A program made the translations under genes and the position numbers. 9,533 nucleotides of DNA, taken from Tannerella sp. GTDB lineage: Bacteria; Bacteroidota; Bacteroidia; Bacteroidales; Tannerellaceae. A model generated the notes under the pieces. That model searched no databases. It saw only the letters and a list, made by a program, of their open reading frames with translations, and had not been told where the DNA came from. The stretch spans positions 1 to 9,533 of the forward strand of contig JAIRKN010000078.1 of assembly GCA_031260095.1 (NCBI GenBank), in the 5' to 3' direction. Positions 1-6,131 of this stretch are shown here, piece after piece (within the stretch, counting starts at the first letter, position 1; each line of letters starts with the position of its first letter).

Positions 1-117
1 TAAGATGTATTATCATCCTGTGTTTAAGGGTTAATTAAGGAACCGCCGTATGCCGGACGGCACGTACGGTGGTGTGAGAGGTCGAAACGGGAAATAATCC
101 CGTTTCTCCTACTCGAT
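1..117 (+). mobile_element. Group II intron, 3' end (domains V and VI)
   Basis: The first 117 bases fold like the catalytic end of a group II self-splicing intron. Domain V: a 10-bp lower stem (42-51 ACCGCCGTAT with 64-73 GTACGGTGGT, including G-T wobbles), the two-base bulge AC at 62-63, and a short upper stem GCC/GGC (52-54, 59-61) with loop GGAC. The motif GCCGTAT...GTACGGT is the usual domain V core, and the triad position reads CGC rather than AGC. Domain VI: GAGAGG (76-81) pairs with CCT (108-110) and CTC (112-114), leaving A111 bulged as the expected branch point; above it GAAACGGGA (84-92) pairs perfectly with TCCCGTTTC (98-106). The intron would end at T117 (CTCGAT, an AY end), seven bases counted from the branch A. 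The reverse transcriptase/maturase gene and domains I-IV must lie upstream of the window; all three forward frames stop by base 38. The 3' splice site is inferred. Confidence 0.85.
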
Positions 118-194
118 ATGAGGCGGGACGGTTCGCCGCAGCCAACCCCTCCCGTCCTCTTCCCTGCGACGGTGTTCCATCCCTTCATCCCCGG

Positions 195-215
195 TAACGA
201 AGTGAAGCAATCCAG
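195..215 (+). repeat. REP-like repeat, partial copy
   Basis: Contains AACGAAGTGAAGCAATCCAG, the right half of a dispersed repeat whose full form here runs CGTCATTGC...CGAAGC...GAAGCAATCCAG (see 329-370). The left half is missing or diverged. Short elements of this CGTCATTGCGAG...GAAGCAATCC type are scattered in intergenic DNA of many bacteria; membership is judged by eye. Confidence 0.5.
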
Positions 216-230
216 CCTCGCACATGCACC

Positions 231-263
231 CGGATTGCCGCGTAGCTGCGCTCCCCGATGACG
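231..263 (-). repeat. REP-like repeat, inverted copy
   Basis: Read on the minus strand this begins CGTCATCGGGGAGCGCAGC and ends GGCAATCCG, matching both ends of the plus-strand copy at 329-370 with a diverged middle. With the partial copy at 195-215 it forms an inverted pair (GCAATCC at 207-213 and GGATTGC at 232-238), so transcript through the region could fold into a stem. Confidence 0.5.
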
Positions 264-298
264 AGAGTGATGTTCGCTCTTGCTGTGAGAGGGGCCTC

Positions 299-370
299 CG
301 TCATTGCGACGGCACGCCCGCCCATACCCGTCATTGCAGACTGCGAGGAACGAAGCAGGAAGCAATCCAG
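299..370 (+). repeat. REP-like repeat, full copy preceded by a truncated copy
   Basis: CGTCATTGC occurs at 299-307 and again at 329-337. The second occurrence starts a full 42-base unit that continues through CTGCGAGGAACGAAGCAG (341-358) and closes with GAAGCAATCCAG (359-370). The first appears to be a truncated left end, giving a 30-base direct offset. This is the best preserved copy in the window. Confidence 0.55.
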
Positions 371-412
371 CGGCATACATAACCCTTAATTGCTTTGGCC
401 CTCGCCGGATAC

Positions 413-432
413 AGGCAAGGCATGCCTTGCCT
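413..432. repeat. Perfect 20-bp palindrome
   Basis: AGGCAAGGCATGCCTTGCCT equals its own reverse complement over all 20 bases, centred between 422 and 423. With no spacer it is more like a protein binding site or a recombination scar than a terminator, and there is no T-run. No gene lies within 300 bases, so a regulatory role is unsupported. Confidence 0.6.
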
Positions 433-632
433 CAACAGCGCCACCCAAAAAGCAAAAAGACGGGCCTCGTGCGGTGAACCGTTAAGTAGCGGCTGAGGTG
501 TCAAAAATTCATACTGTTTGAGCGAAGCGAGTTACATTAATTAAGATGCGTCAGACCTGTAATTCCCGGCCATTCCCGGTAAGTTTTGGCTAGCCGTTAT
601 TAATTCCGGCGGCTTCTGCAAAGGCAATTGAA

Positions 633-665
633 TTTGTGAATTGCAAAAACACGAATGTAAATTTC
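633..665 (+). promoter_or_regulatory. Candidate Bacteroidetes-type promoter for the radical SAM gene
   Basis: TTTG at 633-636, then 21 bases, then TAAATTTC at 658-665 (7 of 8 to TAnnTTTG). A second possible -7, TACCTTTA at 686-693 (also 7 of 8), has no good -33 partner. Either would give a 5' leader of roughly 55-85 bases before the ATG at 756. AT-richness makes chance matches likely. Confidence 0.3.
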
Positions 666-755
666 TTCATCCCGGGTTTTTTGTTTACCTTTACATTGTT
701 TTATGATATTCATGCAATCAAATTATAATTAAAGATCAAACAACGTGTTTTTATT

Positions 756-1661
756 ATGGCCGGACATTTTATTAAGAAACTAATCCCGCATAAACTTATA
801 CTGTTTCGCCGTTCACTGATTCCGGAGGTACGAAAAATAACCGGAAAAAATATGCGGCGTAAAAAACAAATCCCTATATTGCATATACATCTTGCGGATC
901 ATTGTAATCTGAACTGTAGAGGATGTGATAATTTTTCTCCGCTTTCTCCGGAAGTGTTTGCGAAGATTGACGTCGTCGAGCGTGACTGCGCCCGAATCTC
1001 GGCATTGAGCGAAGGGAATGTAAATGAAGTGCAACTGCTGGGAGGCGAGCCTTTGCTTCATCCCCAGGTAACGGCTTTCAACGAGATAGCCCGGAAGTAT
1101 TTCCCGACTACTCCGGTGAAAATCGTAACCAACGGCATCTTATTGCTGAAACAACCCGATACCTTCTGGGAGAGTTGCAGAGAGAACCGGATTGAAATAA
1201 TGGTAACTAAATATCCGGTCAGGCTGGATCATGATAAGATTGAACGGCATGTCAGAGAACAGGGTGTTGCATTCTGTTTCTACGGGAATACAGGTTCTGT
1301 TCCTAAAACGATGCAATGTGCGCCGCTTGATGTATCGGGCAAACAAAATCCCCGCGACAGTTTTTTACGGTGCAGCAGCGCAAACCGTTGCATATCTTTG
1401 GATGACGGGAAGGTTTATACCTGTTCACTCATTCCTTATGTGAAATACTTTAACGCTCATTTCGGTAAGAATCTTGTCGTCACGGAAGATGATTATATAG
1501 ACATCTATAAAGCGCAAAGTATCGGTGAAATTTTAGACTTCACAGCAAAACCGCCGCCTTTTTGCCGCTATTGTAACAGAAAAGGAATGATCTGGGATAT
1601 CGGTTATGGCATATCAAAAAAGGATGTGGGCGAATGGACGGGACGCTCCGTAATTGTATAA
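756..1661 (+). CDS. Radical SAM protein of unknown substrate, with C-terminal Cys-rich region
   Basis: A 301-residue radical SAM enzyme, expected to bind a [4Fe-4S] cluster and cleave S-adenosylmethionine to start a radical reaction; substrate unknown. The cluster motif is CNLNCRGC (Cys50, Cys54, Cys57) in the context HLADHCNLNCRGCDNFSP, followed by the SAM-contacting LLGGEPLLHP around residues 94-103. After the barrel come Cys188, Cys206, Cys212, Cys223 and a CRYC pair (Cys270, Cys273), which could hold an auxiliary iron-sulfur cluster as in SPASM/twitch proteins, though the spacing is not a classical SPASM. The first ~38 residues are basic and precede the fold; there is no signal peptide. 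The HLxDHCNLNCxGCDxFSPL signature is shared by radical SAM proteins often seen near surface-polysaccharide genes (recalled, not searched). A small Cys-rich gene follows 35 bases later on the same strand, so the two may be cotranscribed. ATG at 756 is the first start in the frame. Confidence 0.85.
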   Translation: MAGHFIKKLIPHKLILFRRSLIPEVRKITGKNMRRKKQIPILHIHLADHCNLNCRGCDNFSPLSPEVFAKIDVVERDCARISALSEGNVNEVQLLGGEPLLHPQVTAFNEIARKYFPTTPVKIVTNGILLLKQPDTFWESCRENRIEIMVTKYPVRLDHDKIERHVREQGVAFCFYGNTGSVPKTMQCAPLDVSGKQNPRDSFLRCSSANRCISLDDGKVYTCSLIPYVKYFNAHFGKNLVVTEDDYIDIYKAQSIGEILDFTAKPPPFCRYCNRKGMIWDIGYGISKKDVGEWTGRSVIV

Positions 1662-1696
1662 CCGGCGAAATCCCCGTTTAATTATTTGTGAAAGGA

Positions 1697-1879
1697 ATGT
1701 GGCAGGAAGTAATCATCGTAATAATTGCAGCCGTGGCGGTTGGATCCGCCGGCTATAAAATGTACCGTTTCTTGACAAAACCGGCTTCACCGTGTGATCA
1801 TTGCGCCGGCTGTTCGCTTAAAAAGCAACTGAAAGACAAACGCCGGGACTGCAAAGAATTTAAGCATAAAAAAACTTAG
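1697..1879 (+). CDS. Small FeoB-associated-type Cys-rich membrane protein
   Basis: Sixty residues starting MWQEVIIVIIAAVAVGSAGY: one N-terminal membrane helix (about residues 4-20), a short basic stretch, then CDHCAGC (Cys33, Cys36, Cys39) and a further Cys52 in a Lys/Arg-rich tail. This layout matches the small proteins annotated in Bacteroidetes as FeoB-associated Cys-rich membrane proteins, normally found after the ferrous-iron transporter gene feoB; their molecular role is not established. No feo gene is in this window. The gene follows the radical SAM gene, so it could be its partner or substrate, but the family match makes an independent iron-related role likelier. I chose ATG at 1697 because family members begin MWQE-like; a GTG at 1688 would add MKG. 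The AAAGGA before the ATG is almost touching it, so it is not a well-placed ribosome binding site for that start. Confidence 0.7.
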   Translation: MWQEVIIVIIAAVAVGSAGYKMYRFLTKPASPCDHCAGCSLKKQLKDKRRDCKEFKHKKT

Positions 1880-1931
1880 ACTTTTTACGGCTCTTTTGTT
1901 GCCGGTACAAAAAATAATTCACCGGAATTGC

Positions 1932-1961
1932 TTGTTGTTTTCATTTTATTTTCTACCTTCG
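1932..1961 (+). promoter_or_regulatory. Promoter of tRNA-Pro
   Basis: TACCTTCG at 1954-1961 matches the Bacteroidetes -7 consensus TAnnTTTG in 7 of 8 positions. TTG at 1932-1934 lies 19 bases upstream, the usual spacing for the -33 element. Transcription would start about 30 bases before the mature tRNA 5' end at 1997. Confidence 0.5.
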
Positions 1962-1996
1962 CACCCGCAATAAAAAGATTTATTCATTCATATCCT

Positions 1997-2071
1997 CGGG
2001 GTGTAGCGCAGTCCGGTTAGCGCACCTGCTTTGGGAGCAGGGGGTCGTGGGTTCGAATCCCGCTACCCCGA
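1997..2071 (+). tRNA. tRNA-Pro (anticodon UGG)
   Basis: A complete 75-nt cloverleaf. The acceptor stem CGGGGTG (1997-2003) pairs with TACCCCG (2064-2070) with one G-T pair; the discriminator is A2071. The anticodon stem CCTGC/GCAGG (2025-2029, 2037-2041) encloses loop TTTGGGA with anticodon TGG at 2032-2034. The T loop TTCGAAT is standard. UGG reads proline CCN codons. The 3' CCA is not encoded and must be added after transcription. A strong terminator hairpin follows seven bases later. Confidence 0.96.
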
Positions 2072-2077
2072 CGGTTG

Positions 2078-2119
2078 AAAATCAGGCGATTAGAGCAACT
2101 TCTCTAATCGCCTGATTTT
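2078..2119 (+). terminator. Strong terminator after tRNA-Pro
   Basis: A perfect 18-bp inverted repeat: AAAATCAGGCGATTAGAG (2078-2095), loop CAACTT, CTCTAATCGCCTGATTTT (2102-2119). The ATTTT end gives a short U-run on the plus strand and the AAAA start gives one on the minus strand, so it could work both ways. It starts just after the tRNA-Pro 3' end. Confidence 0.75.
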
Positions 2120-2195
2120 GATATAATCAGATCTCTCGCAAGCAGAGTCGCCCCTTCGGAAAGCAATTGAGAGGAAACGTGGATAGGTCTTTTAC

Positions 2196-2243
2196 AAAAA
2201 TTTCTCATAACGTATGCTGAAAAATCAGTTGGTTATGAGAAAT
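2196..2243 (-). terminator. Terminator after tRNA-Cys
   Basis: On the minus strand, ATTTCTCATAAC (2243-2232) pairs perfectly with GTTATGAGAAAT (2211-2200) and is followed by more T residues (AAATTTTTG). A small nested stem CTGA/TCAG (2217-2220, 2225-2228) sits inside the loop. It begins seven bases past the tRNA-Cys 3' end. Confidence 0.75.
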
Positions 2244-2250
2244 GTAGGGG

Positions 2251-2322
2251 AGGTACCTGGCGGATTCGAACCGCCGTACATGGTTTTGCAGACCACTGAC
2301 TAAGCCACTCATCCAAGGTACC
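2251..2322 (-). tRNA. tRNA-Cys (anticodon GCA)
   Basis: A complete 72-nt cloverleaf on the minus strand. The acceptor GGTACCT (2322-2316) pairs with AGGTACC (2258-2252). Discriminator U73 (base 2251) is the usual identity base for tRNA-Cys. Anticodon stem GTGGT/ACCAT has one G-U pair around loop CTGCAAA, anticodon GCA at 2289-2287. T arm is GGCGG TTCGAAT CCGCC. No CCA is encoded. It has its own promoter (2342-2372) and terminator (2196-2243). Confidence 0.96.
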
Positions 2323-2341
2323 TTGTCTTTTTTTTCGACGG

Positions 2342-2372
2342 CAAAGATACATATTTTTTTATAATTGGCAAA
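2342..2372 (-). promoter_or_regulatory. Promoter of tRNA-Cys (exact Bacteroidetes consensus)
   Basis: On the minus strand, TTTG (2372-2369), 19 bases, then TATCTTTG (2349-2342): an exact match to the Bacteroidetes primary sigma consensus TTTG-N19-TAnnTTTG. The mature tRNA starts 20 bases downstream at 2322. This is the strongest phylum signal in the window. Confidence 0.75.
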
Positions 2373-2439
2373 TGTTTTGAATTTTCTTTTGCATGTTTCG
2401 TTAAAAAGTACTTTCTTTGTTTCCCTTTTAAAAAAAAGT

Positions 2440-3003
2440 ATGATTTATACGAAAACGGAAATAGACGGACTTTGGATAATAGAACCAAATGTGTTCTGCG
2501 ATTCAAGGGGATACTTTATGGAATTATATAAAGAGCAGGAATTTGAACAGAATATAGGCAAGATTCATTTTGTTCAGGAGAATGAATCCTGTTCTACACA
2601 GGGAGTGCTGCGCGGACTTCATTATCAACTTGAACCTTACGCTCAGTCTAAACTTGTTCGTGTGATACAGGGGAAAGTGCTTGATGTGGCTGTTGATATC
2701 CGAAAAGGTTCGCCGGCATACGGGAAATATGTAGCGGTGGAACTGTCAGGTGAAAATAAGCGGCAATTTTTTATTCCAAAGGGATTTGCCCACGGATTTT
2801 ATGTGATGAGTGAAACGGCTGTGTTTACCTATAAAGTGGATAACCCTTATGCCCCTGCACATGAACGTGGGATACGTTTTGATGATCCGGTAATAGGAGT
2901 GGACTGGCATGTTATCTCAGATTGTTTGATGAACACATCGGAGAAAGACCGGAATATGCCGTTTTTGAATGAGGCGGACAATAATTTTGAATATAATCCG
3001 TAA
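2440..3003 (+). CDS. rfbC: dTDP-4-dehydrorhamnose 3,5-epimerase
   Basis: RfbC/RmlC catalyses the third step of dTDP-L-rhamnose synthesis, epimerising C3 and C5 of dTDP-4-dehydro-6-deoxyglucose, for O-antigen or other surface glycans. The 187-residue cupin protein has the family landmarks: DSRGYF (residues 21-26), RGLHYQ with the catalytic His61, K71 and R74 in the QSKLVRVIQG strand, FIPKGFAHGF (111-120) and the likely catalytic Tyr131 in FTYKVDNPY. Length is normal. ATG at 2440 gives the usual MIxTxxxIDGLxIIEP beginning; an upstream in-frame start at 2365 would add an unrelated Phe-rich stretch encoded in the intergenic promoter region. rfbB follows after 50 bases, and the two form the start of a plus-strand operon. 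rfbA and rfbD are not adjacent. No fully convincing promoter was seen, although the T-rich 2365-2420 segment must contain one. Confidence 0.93.
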   Translation: MIYTKTEIDGLWIIEPNVFCDSRGYFMELYKEQEFEQNIGKIHFVQENESCSTQGVLRGLHYQLEPYAQSKLVRVIQGKVLDVAVDIRKGSPAYGKYVAVELSGENKRQFFIPKGFAHGFYVMSETAVFTYKVDNPYAPAHERGIRFDDPVIGVDWHVISDCLMNTSEKDRNMPFLNEADNNFEYNP

Positions 3004-3053
3004 TAATCAATTGAATTGTGAATGAGTTTGAGAACATACATAATGGAATAAAA

Positions 3054-4211
3054 ATGGAAAAGTATCTGGTTACCGGTGGCGCTGGGTTTATTGGCGCCAA
3101 TTTTGTGAAATATATGTTGAAATCATATTCCGGGATACAAATTGTAGTACTTGATGCCTTAACTTATGCGGGTAACTTGGCTACAATAGAAGAGGATATG
3201 GATGACGAACGCTGTATATTTGTAAAAGGGGATATATGCGACAGGACTTTGGCAAATAAATTGTTTGCAGAATATGACTTTAATTATGTTGTGAACTTTG
3301 CAGCAGAAAGTCATGTGGATCGCAGTATAGAAAATCCTCAATTATTCCTTGTTACAAATATATTGGGAACACAGAACTTATTGGACGCAGCCCGTAATTC
3401 ATGGGTTACCGGCCGTGACGAAAACGGTTATCCTACATGGAAGGAAGGCGTTCGTTTTCATCAGGTTTCTACGGACGAAGTTTATGGAAGTCTTGGTGAA
3501 ACCGGATATTTTACGGAAAAAACAGCGCCGGATCCCCGTAGTCCATATAGCGCTTCGAAAACAAGCGCTGATTTAGTGGTGAAAGCATACGGAGAAACTT
3601 ATAAGATGCCGGTTACTATCACCCGTTGTTCTAACAATTACGGACCTTATCATTTCCCGGAAAAATTGATTCCTTTGATTATTAAAAATGTACTGGAAGG
3701 TAAATCTTTGCCTGTATACGGAGATGGCTCAAATGTCCGTGACTGGCTTTATGTGGAAGATCATTGCAAAGCGATCGACAAGGTAATAAAGAATGGTCGG
3801 GTAGGGGAGGTTTATAATGTCGGAGGACACAATGAACGTCAGAATATCCAGATTGTAAAGACAATCATCAAGACGATTCGCCGGATCATGACGGAGCATC
3901 CCGAATACCGGAAACATCTCGGGAAACAGGTTGCCGGCGCAGACGGGCAGCTATCTGTAGAATGGATGAATGACGATCTCATCACTTTTGTCAAGGATCG
4001 TCTCGGACATGATCAGCGTTATGCGATCGATCCGGCAAAAATAACGGAGGAATTGGGGTGGAAGCCTGAAACTGATTTTGAAACAGGTATTGTGAAAACG
4101 ATACAGTGGTATCTTGATCACCAGCCGTGGGTGGAGCAGATCGTAAAAGGTGATTACATAAATTATTACGAACGTATGTATTCCGGTCGTGAATTAAAGG
4201 AACATTCCTGA
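3054..4211 (+). CDS. rfbB: dTDP-glucose 4,6-dehydratase
   Basis: RfbB/RmlB catalyses the second step of dTDP-L-rhamnose synthesis, converting dTDP-glucose to dTDP-4-dehydro-6-deoxyglucose with bound NAD. This extended short-chain dehydrogenase of 385 residues shows the Rossmann GGAGFIG (8-14), DALTYAGNL (34-42), the catalytic STDEVYG with Thr140-Asp141-Glu142, YSASK (Tyr165, Lys169), and [17 protein letters not shown] in the substrate domain. It is longer than the ~350-residue enterobacterial enzyme because of an insertion near [13 protein letters not shown]...[10 protein letters not shown], which I recall as usual in Bacteroidetes. ATG at 3054 places the start directly at the Rossmann strand; an in-frame GTG at 3018 would add 12 residues. 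The stop codon overlaps the recR start (TGATG), so recR translation is probably coupled to it. Confidence 0.94.
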   Translation: MEKYLVTGGAGFIGANFVKYMLKSYSGIQIVVLDALTYAGNLATIEEDMDDERCIFVKGDICDRTLANKLFAEYDFNYVVNFAAESHVDRSIENPQLFLVTNILGTQNLLDAARNSWVTGRDENGYPTWKEGVRFHQVSTDEVYGSLGETGYFTEKTAPDPRSPYSASKTSADLVVKAYGETYKMPVTITRCSNNYGPYHFPEKLIPLIIKNVLEGKSLPVYGDGSNVRDWLYVEDHCKAIDKVIKNGRVGEVYNVGGHNERQNIQIVKTIIKTIRRIMTEHPEYRKHLGKQVAGADGQLSVEWMNDDLITFVKDRLGHDQRYAIDPAKITEELGWKPETDFETGIVKTIQWYLDHQPWVEQIVKGDYINYYERMYSGRELKEHS

Positions 4212-4834
4212 TGAATCAACAATATCCATCCGTACTACTGGAAAATGCGGTAAATGAACTGGCAGCGCTTCCCGGCGTCGGGCGTAAGACGGCTTTGCGC
4301 CTTGCCCTTTATCTCCTTCGTCGTGATCCGGGTTATGCCGAACGATTGTCTTCGTCGCTGCTTGCCCTTCGCCGGGATATTCATTATTGCCGGGAATGTC
4401 ATAATATATGTGATACGGATATTTGTAGTATTTGTGCCAATCCGCTCCGTGATCATTCAATCGTTTGTGTGGTTGAAAATGTAAAAGAGGTGATGGCCAT
4501 AGAGAATACGGCACAATTTCATGGTGTATACCATGTTCTGGGAGGGATCATATCCCCTATTGAAGGCATAGGTCCGGTTGATCTTGAAATAGACAGTCTT
4601 GTGGAGCGTGTTGCCTTGGGAGGTGTGAAAGAAGTTATTCTGGCGTTGCGTACAACGATGGAGGGAGATACGACTAATTTCTTTCTGTACCGGAAACTGG
4701 AATCGCATAACGTCACCGTAAGTGTTATCGCACGTGGAGTATCCATTGGTGATGAAATTGAATATGCGGATGAGATAACGCTTGGCCGTTCCATTATAAA
4801 CCGCGTTTGTTTTATTGATTCGATAAAGACCTGA
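4211..4834 (+). CDS. recR: Recombination mediator protein RecR
   Basis: RecR acts with RecO (and RecF) to load RecA on single-stranded DNA during gap repair. The 207-residue protein has the full architecture: N-terminal helix-hairpin-helix (LPGVGRKTA, 20-28), zinc finger Cys60-x2-Cys63-x8-Cys72-x2-Cys75, a Toprim domain beginning near [15 protein letters not shown] and containing [14 protein letters not shown], and the C-terminal [17 protein letters not shown] segment. Length is typical (~200). The ATG shares one base with the rfbB stop, so it sits in the operon with the rhamnose genes although its function is unrelated. The acetyltransferase follows after 11 bases. Confidence 0.96.
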   Translation: MNQQYPSVLLENAVNELAALPGVGRKTALRLALYLLRRDPGYAERLSSSLLALRRDIHYCRECHNICDTDICSICANPLRDHSIVCVVENVKEVMAIENTAQFHGVYHVLGGIISPIEGIGPVDLEIDSLVERVALGGVKEVILALRTTMEGDTTNFFLYRKLESHNVTVSVIARGVSIGDEIEYADEITLGRSIINRVCFIDSIKT

Positions 4835-4845
4835 ATCATTTGATT

Positions 4846-5376
4846 ATGTTATTGGAAAGTAAAAATATAAAACTCAGGGCTCCCGAGCCGGAAGATCTGG
4901 AGGTTTTTTACAGATGGGAAAATGATACTGAATTATGGCCTTTAGGTTGTACTATAACGCCTTATTCCCGTTATGATCTTAGACAATATATCTCTTCACC
5001 AAGAGATCTATACAAATCCGGGCAGCTTCGTTTGATGATCGATATAAAGCCAGAGTTGGAAACCGTGGGAACAATTGATATGTATGATTTTGACCCACAT
5101 CATCGCCGGGCGGCAATTGGTATAATGGTCGACAGGAAATTTCGGGGAAGAGGGATTGCCGGCGAGGCTTTATTTGTTTTATGCAAATATGTCTTTTCTT
5201 ATTTAAAGTTGCATCAGTTATACGCTTATATTCCTGTAGATAATGAACCAAGCAGGCGACTGTTTGTACATTGTGGATTCAAGGAAATAGGTCTGTTACC
5301 CGACTGGCAACAGACGGAAGAGGGATATAAAGATGTACTATTGGTCAGTTTAATATCGGATCTTTCGGATAATTGA
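4846..5376 (+). CDS. GNAT-family N-acetyltransferase (RimJ/RimL-like)
   Basis: A 176-residue acetyltransferase of the GNAT fold that would use acetyl-CoA to acetylate an amine; acceptor unknown. It begins with the typical IKLRAPEPEDLEVFYRWENDTELW of RimJ/RimL/SpeG-like members, has the acetyl-CoA pyrophosphate loop as RKFRGRGIAGEAL (98-109; RGRGIA at 100-105) and the C-terminal NEPSRRLFVHCGFKEIG (133-149). ATG at 4846 is chosen over an in-frame TTG at 4840. It starts 11 bases after recR, so it is probably the last gene of the rfbC-rfbB-recR operon. Its last 32 bases overlap the end of the convergent YqgE gene. Confidence 0.88.
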   Translation: MLLESKNIKLRAPEPEDLEVFYRWENDTELWPLGCTITPYSRYDLRQYISSPRDLYKSGQLRLMIDIKPELETVGTIDMYDFDPHHRRAAIGIMVDRKFRGRGIAGEALFVLCKYVFSYLKLHQLYAYIPVDNEPSRRLFVHCGFKEIGLLPDWQQTEEGYKDVLLVSLISDLSDN

Positions 5377-5938
5377 TCCATGTCATATAAGGACCTCCGA
5401 CTAACTCTACGGAATGTTTCCAGAATGATTCCCCTTCCGCCAGCATGATATTACGGTTGGTAGACCGGCTGACAAGCCATGAATCCTGTTTGATCTCGCC
5501 ATATAACTGGTTTTTGGTCCAGCCGGAGTACCCAAGAAAAAACTTTACCTTTTCGTGAACCGGTTTCCCGCTCAGTAAATAATCTTTCAATGTTTCAAAA
5601 TCTCCGTCAAAGTATAGGTTATCACTTATTTGAACACTTTCGGGAATGAAACTTCCTAATGAATGTATGAAAAACAAACGGTCAGAAGATACCGGCCCGC
5701 CGAGATAAATAGGTATTCGTGGTATATCGTCAAATCCGTCGAAAAAATCATTGACCCGGAGGCCGGTCTTTTTGTTCAGGACAAAGCCCATTGATCCTTG
5801 GGCATTATGTTCGACAAGTAGCACGACTGCACGTTGAAAATAAGCGTCTTGCAGGAAAGGTTCGGATATGAGGATATGACCCTTTTCCGGCTGCAAATTG
5901 TTATGCCTTATTTTGAATATGTCCTTGTATTGAGCCAT
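5345..5938 (-). CDS. YqgE/AlgH family protein (UPF0301)
   Basis: A 197-residue member of the YqgE/AlgH family, a widespread cytosolic fold whose biochemical role is not established. Conserved blocks are visible: GHILISEPFLQDAYFQRAVVL (20-40), LLVEHNAQGSMGFVLNK (40-56), YLGGPVSSDRLFFIHSLG (78-95), and FLGYSGWTKNQLYGEI (134-149) followed by W154. Length matches the family (about 185-200). I start it at ATG 5938 (MAQYKD) because an upstream TTG at 5968 lies within the candidate -7 promoter element and adds ten residues with no family resemblance. The 3' end overlaps the plus-strand acetyltransferase by 32 bases, so no separate terminator lies between them. Confidence 0.92.
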   Translation of the reverse strand: MAQYKDIFKIRHNNLQPEKGHILISEPFLQDAYFQRAVVLLVEHNAQGSMGFVLNKKTGLRVNDFFDGFDDIPRIPIYLGGPVSSDRLFFIHSLGSFIPESVQISDNLYFDGDFETLKDYLLSGKPVHEKVKFFLGYSGWTKNQLYGEIKQDSWLVSRSTNRNIMLAEGESFWKHSVELVGGPYMTWINYPKDPILN

Positions 5939-5964
5939 TGTTGCATTTTTATTAAAAGCGGGGG

Positions 5965-5995
5965 ACAATGTATATCTTTATTGGGACATAAACAA
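5965..5995 (-). promoter_or_regulatory. Candidate promoter of the YqgE gene
   Basis: On the minus strand, TTG (5995-5993), 20 bases, then TACATTGT (5972-5965), which matches TAnnTTTG in 6 of 8 positions. It would give a leader of about 20 bases before ATG 5938. The match is weak and the assignment tentative. Confidence 0.3.
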
Positions 5996-6131
5996 GGGGA
6001 ATTTAGAATTTAACCATTAAAATGATTGTTAATGTTTGAGACGGCTTCTCTTTCAGACCCCTTGAGGCGGAAGCAGATGTTCATTTGAAAGAATGTATCC
6101 GGGAAATAATTCTCACTTTGTATCAAAAATT

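Larger units (their letters stand above)
118..755. other. Gene-free intergenic region downstream of the intron
   Basis: No convincing coding region was found here on either strand. The minus-strand open frames at about 24-380 run through intron RNA structure and repeat copies, and their translations are low-complexity Arg/Gly/Ser-rich with no family resemblance. The stretch to about 500 looks more GC-rich than the AT-rich stretch before position 756, which suggests acquired or repeat-derived DNA. It holds REP-like repeat copies (195-370), a 20-bp palindrome (413-432), a tandem ATTCCCGG pair near 562-580, and the likely promoter of the radical SAM gene near its right end. Confidence 0.6.

Noticed and set aside
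195..370. CRISPR array
   Set aside because: The repeats differ in length, orientation and spacing, and no cas genes are present.
24..380. Minus-strand open frame of 118 codons, and a nested one at 185-376
   Set aside because: It runs through the intron's catalytic RNA and the repeat copies, has low-complexity composition and resembles no family.
756..1879. Radical SAM RiPP gene cluster
   Set aside because: The small protein has a membrane helix and matches the FeoB-associated type, there is no leader/core layout, and no transporter or peptidase gene is nearby.
1882..1916. Possible terminator after the Cys-rich protein gene (CGGC/GCCG with flanking T and A runs)
   Set aside because: The stem is only four base pairs plus imperfect flanks, too weak to call.
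2384..2416. Possible rfbC promoter (TTCTTTTG at 2384-2391 or TACTTTCT at 2409-2416)
   Set aside because: Each has an imperfect -7 or wrong spacing to a -33 (16-17 bases), and the T-rich sequence makes chance matches likely.
2365..2439. Upstream in-frame extension of rfbC
   Set aside because: It adds 25 hydrophobic residues lacking in the family and covers the intergenic promoter DNA; ATG 2440 gives the canonical N-terminus.
3043..3051. Two-codon reading frame ATG GAA TAA just before rfbB
   Set aside because: It looks like the true start region (ATGGAA) but is too short to interpret and probably chance in A-rich sequence.
6049..6092. Inverted repeat TCTTTCA/TGAAAGA downstream of the aminotransferase
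   Set aside because: Seven base pairs with a 30-base loop and no T-run; not a credible terminator.
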